From Clostridia bacterium (lineage in GTDB: Bacteria > Bacillota > Clostridia > Christensenellales > Borkfalkiaceae), in the NCBI GenBank assembly GCA_017505675.1, contig JAFVOV010000095.1:1-5235 (forward strand): DNA of 5,235 bases, in the 5' to 3' direction. The position numbers were made by a program, and so were the translations under genes. Of this stretch, positions 1 through 5,235 are shown in pieces; the stretch's first letter is position 1; every line of letters starts with the position of its first letter. Under the pieces are notes generated by a model. The model was not told where the DNA came from. It saw nothing but the letters and a program-made list of their open reading frames with translations, and ran no database searches.

Positions 1-462
1 GACCAAATGATTCTTGACGGACCCCAAAGAAAGGGTGATAAGAGACGTTCAAGAGCAGGCGCTATGAACATCGTTCCTAACTCTACCGGCGCTGCTAAAG
101 CAATCGGTCTTGTTATTCCTGAACTCAACGGCAAACTTATCGGTGCTGCACAACGTGTTCCCACCGCTACTGGTTCAACCACCATTCTTATCGCTGTTGT
201 TAAGGGTAAGGACGTAACTAAAGAAGGCATCAACGCTGCTATGAAAGCACAAGCAACTGAATCTTTCGGTTACAACACTGATGAAATCGTATCTTCTGAC
301 GTTATCGGTATGAGATTTGGTTCACTCTTTGATGCTACCCAAACTATGGTTAGTAAGATTGATGACGATACCTATCAAGTACAAGTTGTTTCTTGGTACG
401 ACAACGAAAACTCTTACACCAGCCAAATGGTAAGAACCATCAAATACTTCTCTGAAATCTAA
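1..462 (+). CDS. gap: Glyceraldehyde-3-phosphate dehydrogenase, C-terminal part (5' end outside window)
   Basis: This is the last 153 codons of a type I GAPDH, the glycolytic enzyme that oxidises and phosphorylates glyceraldehyde-3-phosphate to 1,3-bisphosphoglycerate with NAD(P) in the cytoplasm. The reading frame is open from base 1 and ends with TAA at 460-462; the ATG at 7 is internal, not the start. Visible family motifs are ILDGPQR, the NSTGAAKAIG stretch, GAAQRVP with the substrate-phosphate-binding Arg, and the C-terminal SWYDNENSY motif. The NAD-binding Rossmann fold and the catalytic Cys/His lie upstream, so cofactor preference cannot be judged. Codon use is strongly biased: Asn is always AAC, and there are no TTA Leu or GCG Ala codons. 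This contrasts with the downstream genes and fits a very highly expressed glycolytic gene. It is followed 37 bases later by a strong terminator, so it ends its transcription unit. Identity is very secure. Confidence 0.97.
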   Translation, partial: DQMILDGPQRKGDKRRSRAGAMNIVPNSTGAAKAIGLVIPELNGKLIGAAQRVPTATGSTTILIAVVKGKDVTKEGINAAMKAQATESFGYNTDEIVSSDVIGMRFGSLFDATQTMVSKIDDDTYQVQVVSWYDNENSYTSQMVRTIKYFSEI

Positions 463-499
463 TTTTAAGAAGTTGACTGGAAGAGATAAATAAAAAATC

Positions 500-528
500 A
501 AAAGGCAGGTTTTATACCTGCCTTTTTT
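500..528. terminator. Strong intrinsic terminator, probably bidirectional
   Basis: An 11-bp perfect stem (AAAAGGCAGGT at 500-510 with its complement at 516-526) encloses a 5-base loop. On the plus strand it ends in a run of six T (523-528), a textbook rho-independent terminator for gap. Read on the minus strand, the same stem is followed by TTTTGATTTTTTA, so it can also stop transcripts arriving from the small minus-strand ORF that ends at 551. The convergent arrangement suggests one hairpin serving both units. Confidence 0.93.
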
Positions 529-550
529 CATTAGGTATTTTGCTTTGCTT

Positions 551-712
551 TTATATGGTGGTAGTGCTCGTGTTATTATCGTTTCCGCATAAGCATCCGC
601 AAACGGTAGTTGACAAAAGGGCAAGCAATAATAAAAGTTGAGTGGTGCTTATGGTATTGTTGCTTGTTAGTAAAAATAAAAGCGCAATTAACACGATATT
701 GTTGGAATTCAT
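551..712 (-). CDS. Small hydrophobic protein of unknown function, 53 aa
   Basis: The ORF runs from ATG (712-710) to TAA (553-551) on the minus strand. I do not recognise the family. The start follows an AAAGGAGGT ribosome binding site at 8 bases, and the ORF ends 23 bases before the bidirectional terminator, as a real gene would. The peptide has two hydrophobic stretches, about residues 6-15 (IVLIALLFLL) and 26-33 (LLLLLALL), each flanked by Asn/Thr/Ser-rich polar linkers. A CGCLCG motif with three Cys follows at residues 38-42, then an Asn/Thr-rich tail. There is no Lys or Arg and only one charged residue (Asp45), which is remarkable in an AT-rich genome where chance ORFs fill with Lys. The two hydrophobic halves look alike (LxALLxLLTS versus LLLALLSTT), suggesting an internal duplication. 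It may be a membrane-associated microprotein or a short secreted, self-assembling or lipid-binding peptide; this is inference from composition only. Confidence 0.68.
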   Translation of the reverse strand: MNSNNIVLIALLFLLTSNNTISTTQLLLLLALLSTTVCGCLCGNDNNTSTTTI

Positions 713-719
713 ACCTTTT

Positions 720-728
720 ACCTCCTTT
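720..728 (-). promoter_or_regulatory. Consensus Shine-Dalgarno site for the small minus-strand ORF
   Basis: On the minus strand this reads AAAGGAGGT, fully complementary to the 3' end of 16S rRNA. Eight bases separate GGAGG from the ATG at 712-710. It is the strongest ribosome binding site in the window and is the main reason to accept the ORF and its start. Confidence 0.8.
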
Positions 729-791
729 TTGCAAAATACGCTATTTTTCTATTTTATGCGTTAATAATTTTAAAAATGATAACCGCCTTTT

Positions 792-820
792 TTGTTAAAA
801 TATATGTACACTTATTAAAT
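792..820 (+). promoter_or_regulatory. Candidate promoter of the arsR-type gene
   Basis: TTGTTA (792-797) and TTAAAT (815-820) are 17 bases apart, each matching four of six consensus bases. Transcription would begin near 827, just ahead of the GGAG ribosome binding site at 831-834. The surrounding sequence is so AT-rich that other -10 choices exist (TATATA at 820-825), so this is tentative. Confidence 0.33.
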
Positions 821-840
821 ATATAAAAAAGGAGTTCATT

Positions 841-1173
841 ATGGAAATTTTACTTGATAAAAGGTTGCAAACTATGGTTGACGATTACATACCGCAAGGG
901 GAAATTTTAGACGAGTTAGTGTGCTTTTTTTCGTTGTTTTCAGACTATACAAGGCTCAAAATGATTTGCGCGCTAGCGATAAGCGAAATGTGCGTAAGCG
1001 ATATATCAAGCCTTTTAAAAATCAACCAAACCACAGTTTCGCATCAGTTGAGATTGCTTAAAAATTTAAACGCCGTAAAAACCCGCAGGCAAGGCAAAGT
1101 GGTGTTTTATTCGCTCCGCAACGAGATACTTAACGACGTTCTTTTAAAAGGAGTGGAGTTTTTAGGCTATTAA
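841..1173 (+). CDS. ArsR/SmtB-family winged-helix transcriptional regulator
   Basis: This encodes a 110-residue dimeric one-component repressor type, the usual ArsR/SmtB size, with GGAG six bases before the ATG. A helical N-terminus leads into the family signature FSDYTRLKMICAL (about 33-45), EMCVSDIS (49-56), and a helix-turn-helix whose recognition helix is NQTTVSHQLRLL (62-73). A beta-hairpin wing follows (TRRQGKVVFYSL, 81-92), then a C-terminal helix. In metal sensors the alpha-3 motif is ELCVCDL with two or more Cys ligands; here only Cys51 remains and the second position is Ser53. The alpha-5 Asp/His ligands of zinc sensors are not apparent: the equivalent stretch reads RNEIL. The other cysteines are Cys28 and Cys43. 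The effector is therefore unknown; it may be a redox, thiol or non-metal sensor, or a metal sensor with another site. It lies 39 bases upstream of uvrC in the same direction, so autoregulation and control of uvrC are possible but unproven. Confidence 0.9.
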   Translation: MEILLDKRLQTMVDDYIPQGEILDELVCFFSLFSDYTRLKMICALAISEMCVSDISSLLKINQTTVSHQLRLLKNLNAVKTRRQGKVVFYSLRNEILNDVLLKGVEFLGY

Positions 1174-1202
1174 CCGCTTGTAAAATAATTTTAAATCGGT
1201 TA
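1171..1202. promoter_or_regulatory. Imperfect 32-bp dyad overlapping the uvrC promoter; candidate operator
   Basis: The outer arms are TAACCG (1171-1176) and CGGTTA (1197-1202), perfectly complementary. Nested inside is TAAAAT-A-ATTTTA (1181-1193), also a perfect palindrome, with its centre half a base from the outer one. The dyad starts at the arsR stop codon, covers the proposed -35 box and spacer of the uvrC promoter, and runs into its -10 box. Its position and symmetry suit binding by a dimeric repressor such as the ArsR-type protein upstream. It lacks a GC-rich stem followed by a T-run, so it is not a convincing terminator. The role is inferred. Confidence 0.45.
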
Positions 1203-1206
1203 TAAT
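1178..1206 (+). promoter_or_regulatory. Promoter of uvrC, placed for a leaderless transcript
   Basis: TTGTAA (1178-1183; four of six consensus bases) lies 17 bases from a perfect TATAAT (1201-1206). Only six bases separate the -10 box from the GTG start at 1213, so transcription should begin at or within a base or two of the start codon. No Shine-Dalgarno sequence is present between 1190 and 1212. Confidence 0.6.
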
Positions 1207-1212
1207 AAAAAC

Positions 1213-3036
1213 GTGAGCGATTTAAAAGAAAAGTTAAAGCATTTGCCGGAAAACCCCGGCGTTTACGTAATGCTTGATAAAAACGGACAAATAATTTACG
1301 TTGGCAAGGCTAAAAACCTTAAAAACCGCGTAAGGCAATATTTTCACAGCGCCGTAAAAACAGATAAAGTTATGGCAATGGTGAGCAATATAGCCGACTT
1401 TTACTATATAATCGTTCCGAGCGAAATTGACGCGTTATCTTTAGAAAACAATTTAATAAAAAAGCATAAACCAAGATATAATATTTTATTAAAAGACGAT
1501 AAAACTTACCCGTATTTAAAAGTGGATTTAAAAGAGAGTTTTCCGACCTTTAAGATTACCAGAAAGATTAAAAAGGACGGCGCGAAATATTTTGGTCCGT
1601 TTATGGGCGGGGTATCCGTTCGCGGGGTTTTAGAGATTATAAATTTAGCATACCAAATACGCCCTTGCGATAAAAAGTTAAATCCAGAAAAAGTTATTAA
1701 ACCTTGCTTAAATTATCATATAAAAAAATGTTTAGCGCCTTGCGCAGGGTTTATTACAAAAGAAGAATATCTTGTTCGCTTAAACGGCGCTATAGACTTT
1801 CTTTCAGGGGATACGCGTGAAACGGAAAAATTACTGAAAGAAAAAATGATTTCCGCAAGTGAAAAAGAAGAATTTGAACTTGCGCTTAAATACCGCCAAA
1901 ATTTAGAAAGTTTAGAAAAAATTAAGTTAAAGAGAATAACTTCTTTAAATAAATTCTTAAACGCTGACGTTATAGCGTATCGCGCTAACGGGGTTTATTC
2001 TACCGTTAATATATTATTCGTTAGAAACGGAAGAATGCTCGGTAGTAAAAATTTTGCGTTTGAGAGCGCAACGCTATCTGACGGTGACGCTCTGCAAGAA
2101 TTTATTTTGCGGTACTATAAGGTAGATGCTGATATCCCAGATGAAGTTATAAGCGCTGAAGATATTTCTGACGTTGAACTTTTGACTAAATATTTTAAAG
2201 ATAATTATAATAAAAGCGTAAGTTTTTTAACCGTAAAGCAAGGGGTTAGAAAACAACTTGCAGATATGGCGGGCGTGAACGCGGAAGAACATTTAACTAC
2301 CGCCGTAGATAAGATAAAGCATAAAAACGATATGACGGTTACCGCTTGCAAACTGTTAAAAGAAAAACTTGGGCTTAAAAATTATCCTAAACGGATGGAA
2401 TGTTACGATATTTCTAACATAAGCGGTGTCGATAAAGTTGGCAGTATGGTCGTGTTTATAGACGGCGAACCTGATTTTGATTCTTACCGCAGATTTAAGA
2501 TAAAAACGGTTGATGGCGCAGACGATTTTAAGAGCCATCAAGAGATGATGGCGCGCCGTTTGGAAAGGCTAAACACCGACCCGGAAAAGTTTCCTAAACC
2601 TGATTTAATAATAATTGACGGCGGTAAAGGGCAACTTTCAAGCGTTAAAGAAATTTTTGATAAATTTAATATTACCGATATTGACTTAATATCACTTGCC
2701 GAGCGTGAAGAAGAAATTTTCACGGTTGGTTCGTCAAACCCTATAGTGTTAGAACGGCGCGATTATTGTTTGAAAATGTTACAGCGTATTCGTGACGAAG
2801 CGCACCGCTTTGCTATAACTTACCACCGCTCTCTGCGCGGTAAAAGGGCTCTAACTTCCGTGCTTGACGGTATTAAAGGGCTTGGCAAGGTTAGAAAAAA
2901 AGCGTTGCTTGAACGCTTTAAGGATTTAAGCGGTATTATAAAAGCGACGGAAGAAGAATTAGTTACGGTTGACGGCATAGGCAAAGCGCAAGCAAAAATT
3001 ATAATCGAAGCATTAACCAAAGAGGGACTTAAATGA
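1213..3036 (+). CDS. uvrC: UvrABC system protein C (excinuclease subunit)
   Basis: UvrC joins the UvrB-DNA pre-incision complex and makes both cuts around bulky lesions in nucleotide excision repair. The 607 residues are full length for the family. In order: a GIY-YIG nuclease for the 3' cut (GVY at 16-18, YVG at 29-31, Arg39, and probable metal ligand Glu78 in LENNLIK); four cysteines (152, 165, 173, 177) in the arrangement known to hold an iron-sulfur cluster in some UvrC proteins; a UVR UvrB-contact domain (about 203-238); an RNase H-like 5'-incision domain (CYDISN with Asp399, GADDF with Asp437/438, IIIDGGKGQ with Asp469, RDEAHRF with His531); and two helix-hairpin-helix DNA-binding motifs (about 553-565 and 586-597). 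All expected catalytic positions look intact. The GTG start is chosen because the next Met is residue 20, inside the nuclease fold. It has no ribosome binding site and sits right behind a -10 box. Its stop overlaps the next gene by ATGA. Confidence 0.97.
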   Translation: MSDLKEKLKHLPENPGVYVMLDKNGQIIYVGKAKNLKNRVRQYFHSAVKTDKVMAMVSNIADFYYIIVPSEIDALSLENNLIKKHKPRYNILLKDDKTYPYLKVDLKESFPTFKITRKIKKDGAKYFGPFMGGVSVRGVLEIINLAYQIRPCDKKLNPEKVIKPCLNYHIKKCLAPCAGFITKEEYLVRLNGAIDFLSGDTRETEKLLKEKMISASEKEEFELALKYRQNLESLEKIKLKRITSLNKFLNADVIAYRANGVYSTVNILFVRNGRMLGSKNFAFESATLSDGDALQEFILRYYKVDADIPDEVISAEDISDVELLTKYFKDNYNKSVSFLTVKQGVRKQLADMAGVNAEEHLTTAVDKIKHKNDMTVTACKLLKEKLGLKNYPKRMECYDISNISGVDKVGSMVVFIDGEPDFDSYRRFKIKTVDGADDFKSHQEMMARRLERLNTDPEKFPKPDLIIIDGGKGQLSSVKEIFDKFNITDIDLISLAEREEEIFTVGSSNPIVLERRDYCLKMLQRIRDEAHRFAITYHRSLRGKRALTSVLDGIKGLGKVRKKALLERFKDLSGIIKATEEELVTVDGIGKAQAKIIIEALTKEGLK

Positions 3037-3839
3037 AATATAAATTATTTATAAGCGATTACGACGGCACGTTAGGTGTAGCGCCAAAAAATGATATTGA
3101 TGCGGAAACGCTTGAAGCAATTAGAGAATTTAAGGCTAAAGGTGGTATTTTTGCCGTGTGTTCCGGGCGCGAAACGTCTTCTATAACGCGTATTTGTAAA
3201 GATAGCGGGCTTGACGGGTTGTTGGTTTCTTTTCAAGGAGCAAGAATAAGCGATATAGTTAGCGGAAAGTATATTTTTGAAGGTGGACTTGATGCGAAAA
3301 CTGCGGTTAAGGTTCTTAACGACGTTGAGCGTGAAGGGCTTGTTCCGCTCGCTTACGCTAGGGAATCTTTCTTTTATGAAAAATTTAACGGATATATTGA
3401 CGTGTATGAAAAGGCTATAAGGTTAAAAGGTTTTGAAACGGACGTTAAAAAACACATTGCCGAAGAAAACATTAAAACAAGTAAAATTTGTTGGCTTGGT
3501 GAAGATTCTTTGGTAAATAAAGTTGCTGAAGAAATGAATGAAGTTTATAAAGGTAAGGGCGTTAAGTTTAACAGCGGTGCAAAAAATTTACTAGAAGCGA
3601 TAAATGAAAAGTGCAGTAAAGGGGCGGCGGTTAGATTTTTAGCAAATTACTACGGTATTTCTTTAGAACAGGTAATTGCAGTAGGCGATAGCACTAACGA
3701 TATTGATTTAATTAGTGGTTCTTGGCACGGTGTTGCCGTTGGGGACGGTAGAGAAGAATTAAAAGCGGTTGCTGATGAAGTTACCGTTCCGTTTAAAGAT
3801 AAGCCCGTTGCGTATTTACTTAAAAAATATTGCATATAA
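3033..3839 (+). CDS. Cof-type HAD-IIB family phosphatase
   Basis: This encodes a cytoplasmic 268-residue hydrolase of the haloacid dehalogenase superfamily, class IIB (Cof type). These typically dephosphorylate sugar phosphates, FMN/PLP-like or similar metabolites; the substrate cannot be told from sequence. All four HAD motifs are visible: motif I DYDGTL with nucleophile Asp9 and acid/base Asp11, motif II CSGRE (Ser44), motif III Lys196 in CSKGAAV, and motif IV GDSTNDIDLI (Asp219, Asp223). The residues between motifs II and III (about 85-185) form the C2-type cap that sets specificity. The C-terminal GVAVGDGREELK-type stretch is also typical of the family. The start overlaps the uvrC stop in ATGA, with GAGGG six bases upstream inside uvrC, so translation is probably coupled. 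Functional connection to repair is not evident; the pairing may only reflect operon packing. Confidence 0.93.
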   Translation: MKYKLFISDYDGTLGVAPKNDIDAETLEAIREFKAKGGIFAVCSGRETSSITRICKDSGLDGLLVSFQGARISDIVSGKYIFEGGLDAKTAVKVLNDVEREGLVPLAYARESFFYEKFNGYIDVYEKAIRLKGFETDVKKHIAEENIKTSKICWLGEDSLVNKVAEEMNEVYKGKGVKFNSGAKNLLEAINEKCSKGAAVRFLANYYGISLEQVIAVGDSTNDIDLISGSWHGVAVGDGREELKAVADEVTVPFKDKPVAYLLKKYCI

Positions 3840-3840
3840 T
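3815..3840 (+). promoter_or_regulatory. Possible internal promoter for lon
   Basis: A perfect TATAAT (3835-3840) overlaps the stop codon of the HAD gene and would start transcription near 3847, leaving a short leader with the lon ribosome binding site. The only -35-like hexamer nearby, TTTACT (3815-3820), is just 14 bases away, which is too close for a standard promoter. No CIRCE or CtsR-type heat-shock operator was recognised. lon could equally be read from upstream. Confidence 0.25.
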
Positions 3841-3864
3841 CGATTTACATAAGAAAGGTGAAAT

Positions 3865-5235
3865 ATGGACGAAAACAAGTTGAACGAAAATATAATTGAA
3901 GAAAAAAAAGAATTAAAGGTATATCCGCTAATTGCGCTTCGCGGTAAGGTTTTGTTTCCGAAAACTTTGCTTAACTTTGACGTGGGTAGGGATGTTTCCG
4001 TTGCGGCTATAAATCGCGCGGTAGATAATAATTCGGAAATATTTATAGCGCCACAAAAAAGCGCGTTTATTGAAAACCCGAAAAAGAGCGACATTTTGCC
4101 CGTAGGCGTTATTGCGCGCATAAAGCAGGTTGTAAAAATTCAAAGCACGGGCAACTTAAAAATTAGCGTAGAAGCAGTTTGTCGCGCTAAAATAGTTGAT
4201 TTTATCGAAACGAAAGGTTTATTCACGGTTACGGCAGAAGAATGCCCGTACGTTGAGCCTGTTGACGATATTGAAAAGGAAGCCTATTTCCGCGTTGCTA
4301 AAAACGTGTTCTACGAATACGCAATTTTAGATAAGCGCATAAACAAAGAAATGATAACGGCTATAACCGAGATTAAAAACGTCAATGAGTTTATGGATAA
4401 CGCGCTTTCAATCGTGAATTTTAAGGAAACTGACGTTCAAGAAATTTTACTTCTTGACCATACTTTAGAAAGGTTAAAAGCGTTTGAAAAGTTATTTTCA
4501 CGCGAACTTGAAATTTCCAAAATTGAGCGTAAAATTACAGGTAAAGTTCGCCAAAGCATAGATAAAAGTCAGAAAGAATTTTATCTGCGTGAGCAATTAA
4601 AAGCCATTCACGACGAACTCGGTGACGACGCTGACGAGATTGAAGTTTTAACCGAAGAATTAAAATCTAAAGGTTTACCTAAAGAAGTTGAAGAAAAGGC
4701 AATGAAAGAAATTTCACGCCTTGATAAAATAAATCCATCTTCGCCCGATTATTCAATTATTTTAAATTATCTTGACTGGATTAAAGATTTGCCGTTCGGT
4801 AAAAGTACGGTTGATACCGAAGATTTAATTAAGGCTAAAGAAATTTTAGATAGTGACCATTTCGGTTTAGAAAAGGTAAAAGAGAGAATAGTTGAATATC
4901 TTGCGGTATTGCAACTTACAAAGCAAATTAAAGGACCTATTTTGTGTTTCGTTGGTCCTCCGGGTGTTGGTAAAACTTCGGTTGCGACTTCTATTGCGCG
5001 TGCGCTTAACAGAAAGTTCGTAAGAATGAGCCTTGGCGGTGTTAAAGACGAGGCAGAAATTAGGGGACATAGAAAAACTTACGTTGGCGCAATGCCTGGT
5101 AGAATTATTTACGGGCTTAAAAACGCGGGCTCGGATAACCCCGTATTCTTGCTTGATGAAATCGATAAACTTTCGTCTGATATTCACGGAGACCCCGCTA
5201 GCGCGCTGTTAGAAGTGTTAGACCCCGAGCAAAAC
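3865..5235 (+). CDS. lon: ATP-dependent protease Lon, N-terminal 457 residues (3' end outside window)
   Basis: Lon is a cytoplasmic homohexameric AAA+ protease that unfolds and degrades damaged proteins and some short-lived regulators. The frame stays open to the last base. Visible in order: an acidic/Lys-rich leader (1-17), the N-terminal substrate-recognition domain starting at YPLIALRGKVLFP (20-32), a long helical region including FYLREQLKAIHDELG (239-253), and the AAA+ module with Walker A GPPGVGKTS (364-372) and Walker B VFLLDEIDKL (427-436). The very conserved SLGGVKDEAEIRGH (389-402) and DPASALLEVLDPEQN (443-457) stretches follow in place. The sensor and arginine-finger parts and the Ser-Lys protease domain lie beyond the window, so completeness is not shown. 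The ATG follows AAAGGTGA (3854-3861) closely, and the HAD gene ends 25 bases upstream, so it probably belongs to the same operon, perhaps with an extra promoter. This is bacterial LonA, not a membrane LonB, because no transmembrane insert occurs between Walker A and B. Confidence 0.97.
   Translation, partial: MDENKLNENIIEEKKELKVYPLIALRGKVLFPKTLLNFDVGRDVSVAAINRAVDNNSEIFIAPQKSAFIENPKKSDILPVGVIARIKQVVKIQSTGNLKISVEAVCRAKIVDFIETKGLFTVTAEECPYVEPVDDIEKEAYFRVAKNVFYEYAILDKRINKEMITAITEIKNVNEFMDNALSIVNFKETDVQEILLLDHTLERLKAFEKLFSRELEISKIERKITGKVRQSIDKSQKEFYLREQLKAIHDELGDDADEIEVLTEELKSKGLPKEVEEKAMKEISRLDKINPSSPDYSIILNYLDWIKDLPFGKSTVDTEDLIKAKEILDSDHFGLEKVKERIVEYLAVLQLTKQIKGPILCFVGPPGVGKTSVATSIARALNRKFVRMSLGGVKDEAEIRGHRKTYVGAMPGRIIYGLKNAGSDNPVFLLDEIDKLSSDIHGDPASALLEVLDPEQN

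Larger units (their letters stand above)
713..840. other. Divergent intergenic region between the small minus-strand ORF and the arsR-type gene
   Basis: This is 128 very AT-rich bases holding two outward-facing ribosome binding sites: 720-728 for the leftward ORF, and AAAAAAGGAG at 825-834 for the rightward regulator, six bases before its ATG. It should therefore contain two divergent promoters. I found no convincing minus-strand promoter; the best pieces are TTATCA (782-777) and TAAAAT (756-751), with a spacer of 20 bases, which is too long to trust. It contains TAACCGC (780-786), which recurs at 1171-1177, and ATAATTTTAAA (764-774), which recurs at 1185-1195. Confidence 0.5.

Noticed and set aside
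581..606. Inverted CGTTT/AAACG ends with repeated CCGC, like a small hairpin
   Set aside because: Arms are five bases with a 16-base loop and no T-run. It lies inside the small minus-strand ORF, where the CGCLCG codons explain the repeats.
610..615. Perfect TTGACA hexamer on the plus strand
   Set aside because: No acceptable -10 box lies 16-18 bases downstream, and it falls inside the minus-strand small coding region. It is a chance match.
322..624. 100-codon minus-strand ORF overlapping the end of gap
   Set aside because: It runs through the terminator hairpin and into gap coding sequence, and has no ribosome binding site. It is a shadow frame; the real minus-strand frame is 712-551.
610..798. 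62-codon plus-strand ORF in the gap
   Set aside because: It has no ribosome binding site, its composition is not protein-like, and it lies opposite the better-supported minus-strand small gene.
805..810. TGTACA palindrome upstream of the arsR-type gene as an operator core
   Set aside because: Symmetry stops after six bases and it does not recur at the uvrC promoter.
3816..4143. Overlapping minus-strand ORFs across the HAD-lon junction
   Set aside because: They are shadow frames of lon and the HAD gene, without ribosome binding sites or recognisable domains.
4867..5187. 106-codon minus-strand ORF opposite lon
   Set aside because: It lies wholly opposite the conserved AAA+ part of lon, with no family features of its own.

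Overview
The window looks like a chromosomal segment from a low-GC Gram-positive bacterium, most likely a clostridial-type Bacillota. This rests on the AT-rich codon use, the strong AGGAGG-type ribosome binding sites, and the clostridial look of the GAPDH and Lon fragments. TGA is a stop codon (it ends uvrC), so the code is standard. I cannot name a genus.

Layout: positions 1-462 hold the 3' end of a glyceraldehyde-3-phosphate dehydrogenase gene with the codon bias of a highly expressed gene. It is closed by a strong hairpin terminator at 500-528 that also reads well in the opposite direction. Positions 529-840 look empty at first, but the minus strand carries a 53-residue ORF (712 down to 551) with a full-consensus ribosome binding site at ideal spacing. 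It encodes a very hydrophobic peptide with almost no charge, and it runs into the shared terminator. From 841 on, everything is on the plus strand: an ArsR/SmtB-type regulator (841-1173), uvrC (1213-3036), a Cof-type HAD phosphatase (3033-3839, sharing ATGA with uvrC) and the first 457 codons of lon (3865 to the window end).

How the genes relate: UvrC is the dual-incision nuclease of nucleotide excision repair and Lon is the ATP-dependent stress protease, so the right part reads as a housekeeping repair and quality-control cluster headed by a small one-component regulator. The arsR-uvrC junction is unusual. A TATAAT box lies just upstream of the uvrC GTG with no Shine-Dalgarno sequence, which suggests a leaderless mRNA. 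An imperfect dyad, beginning at the arsR stop codon, overlaps that promoter and could be an operator.

No mobile element, CRISPR array, tRNA or rRNA was seen. The two points most worth following up are the hidden antisense microprotein gene and the apparently leaderless, dyad-overlapped uvrC promoter. No larger novel system is evident.
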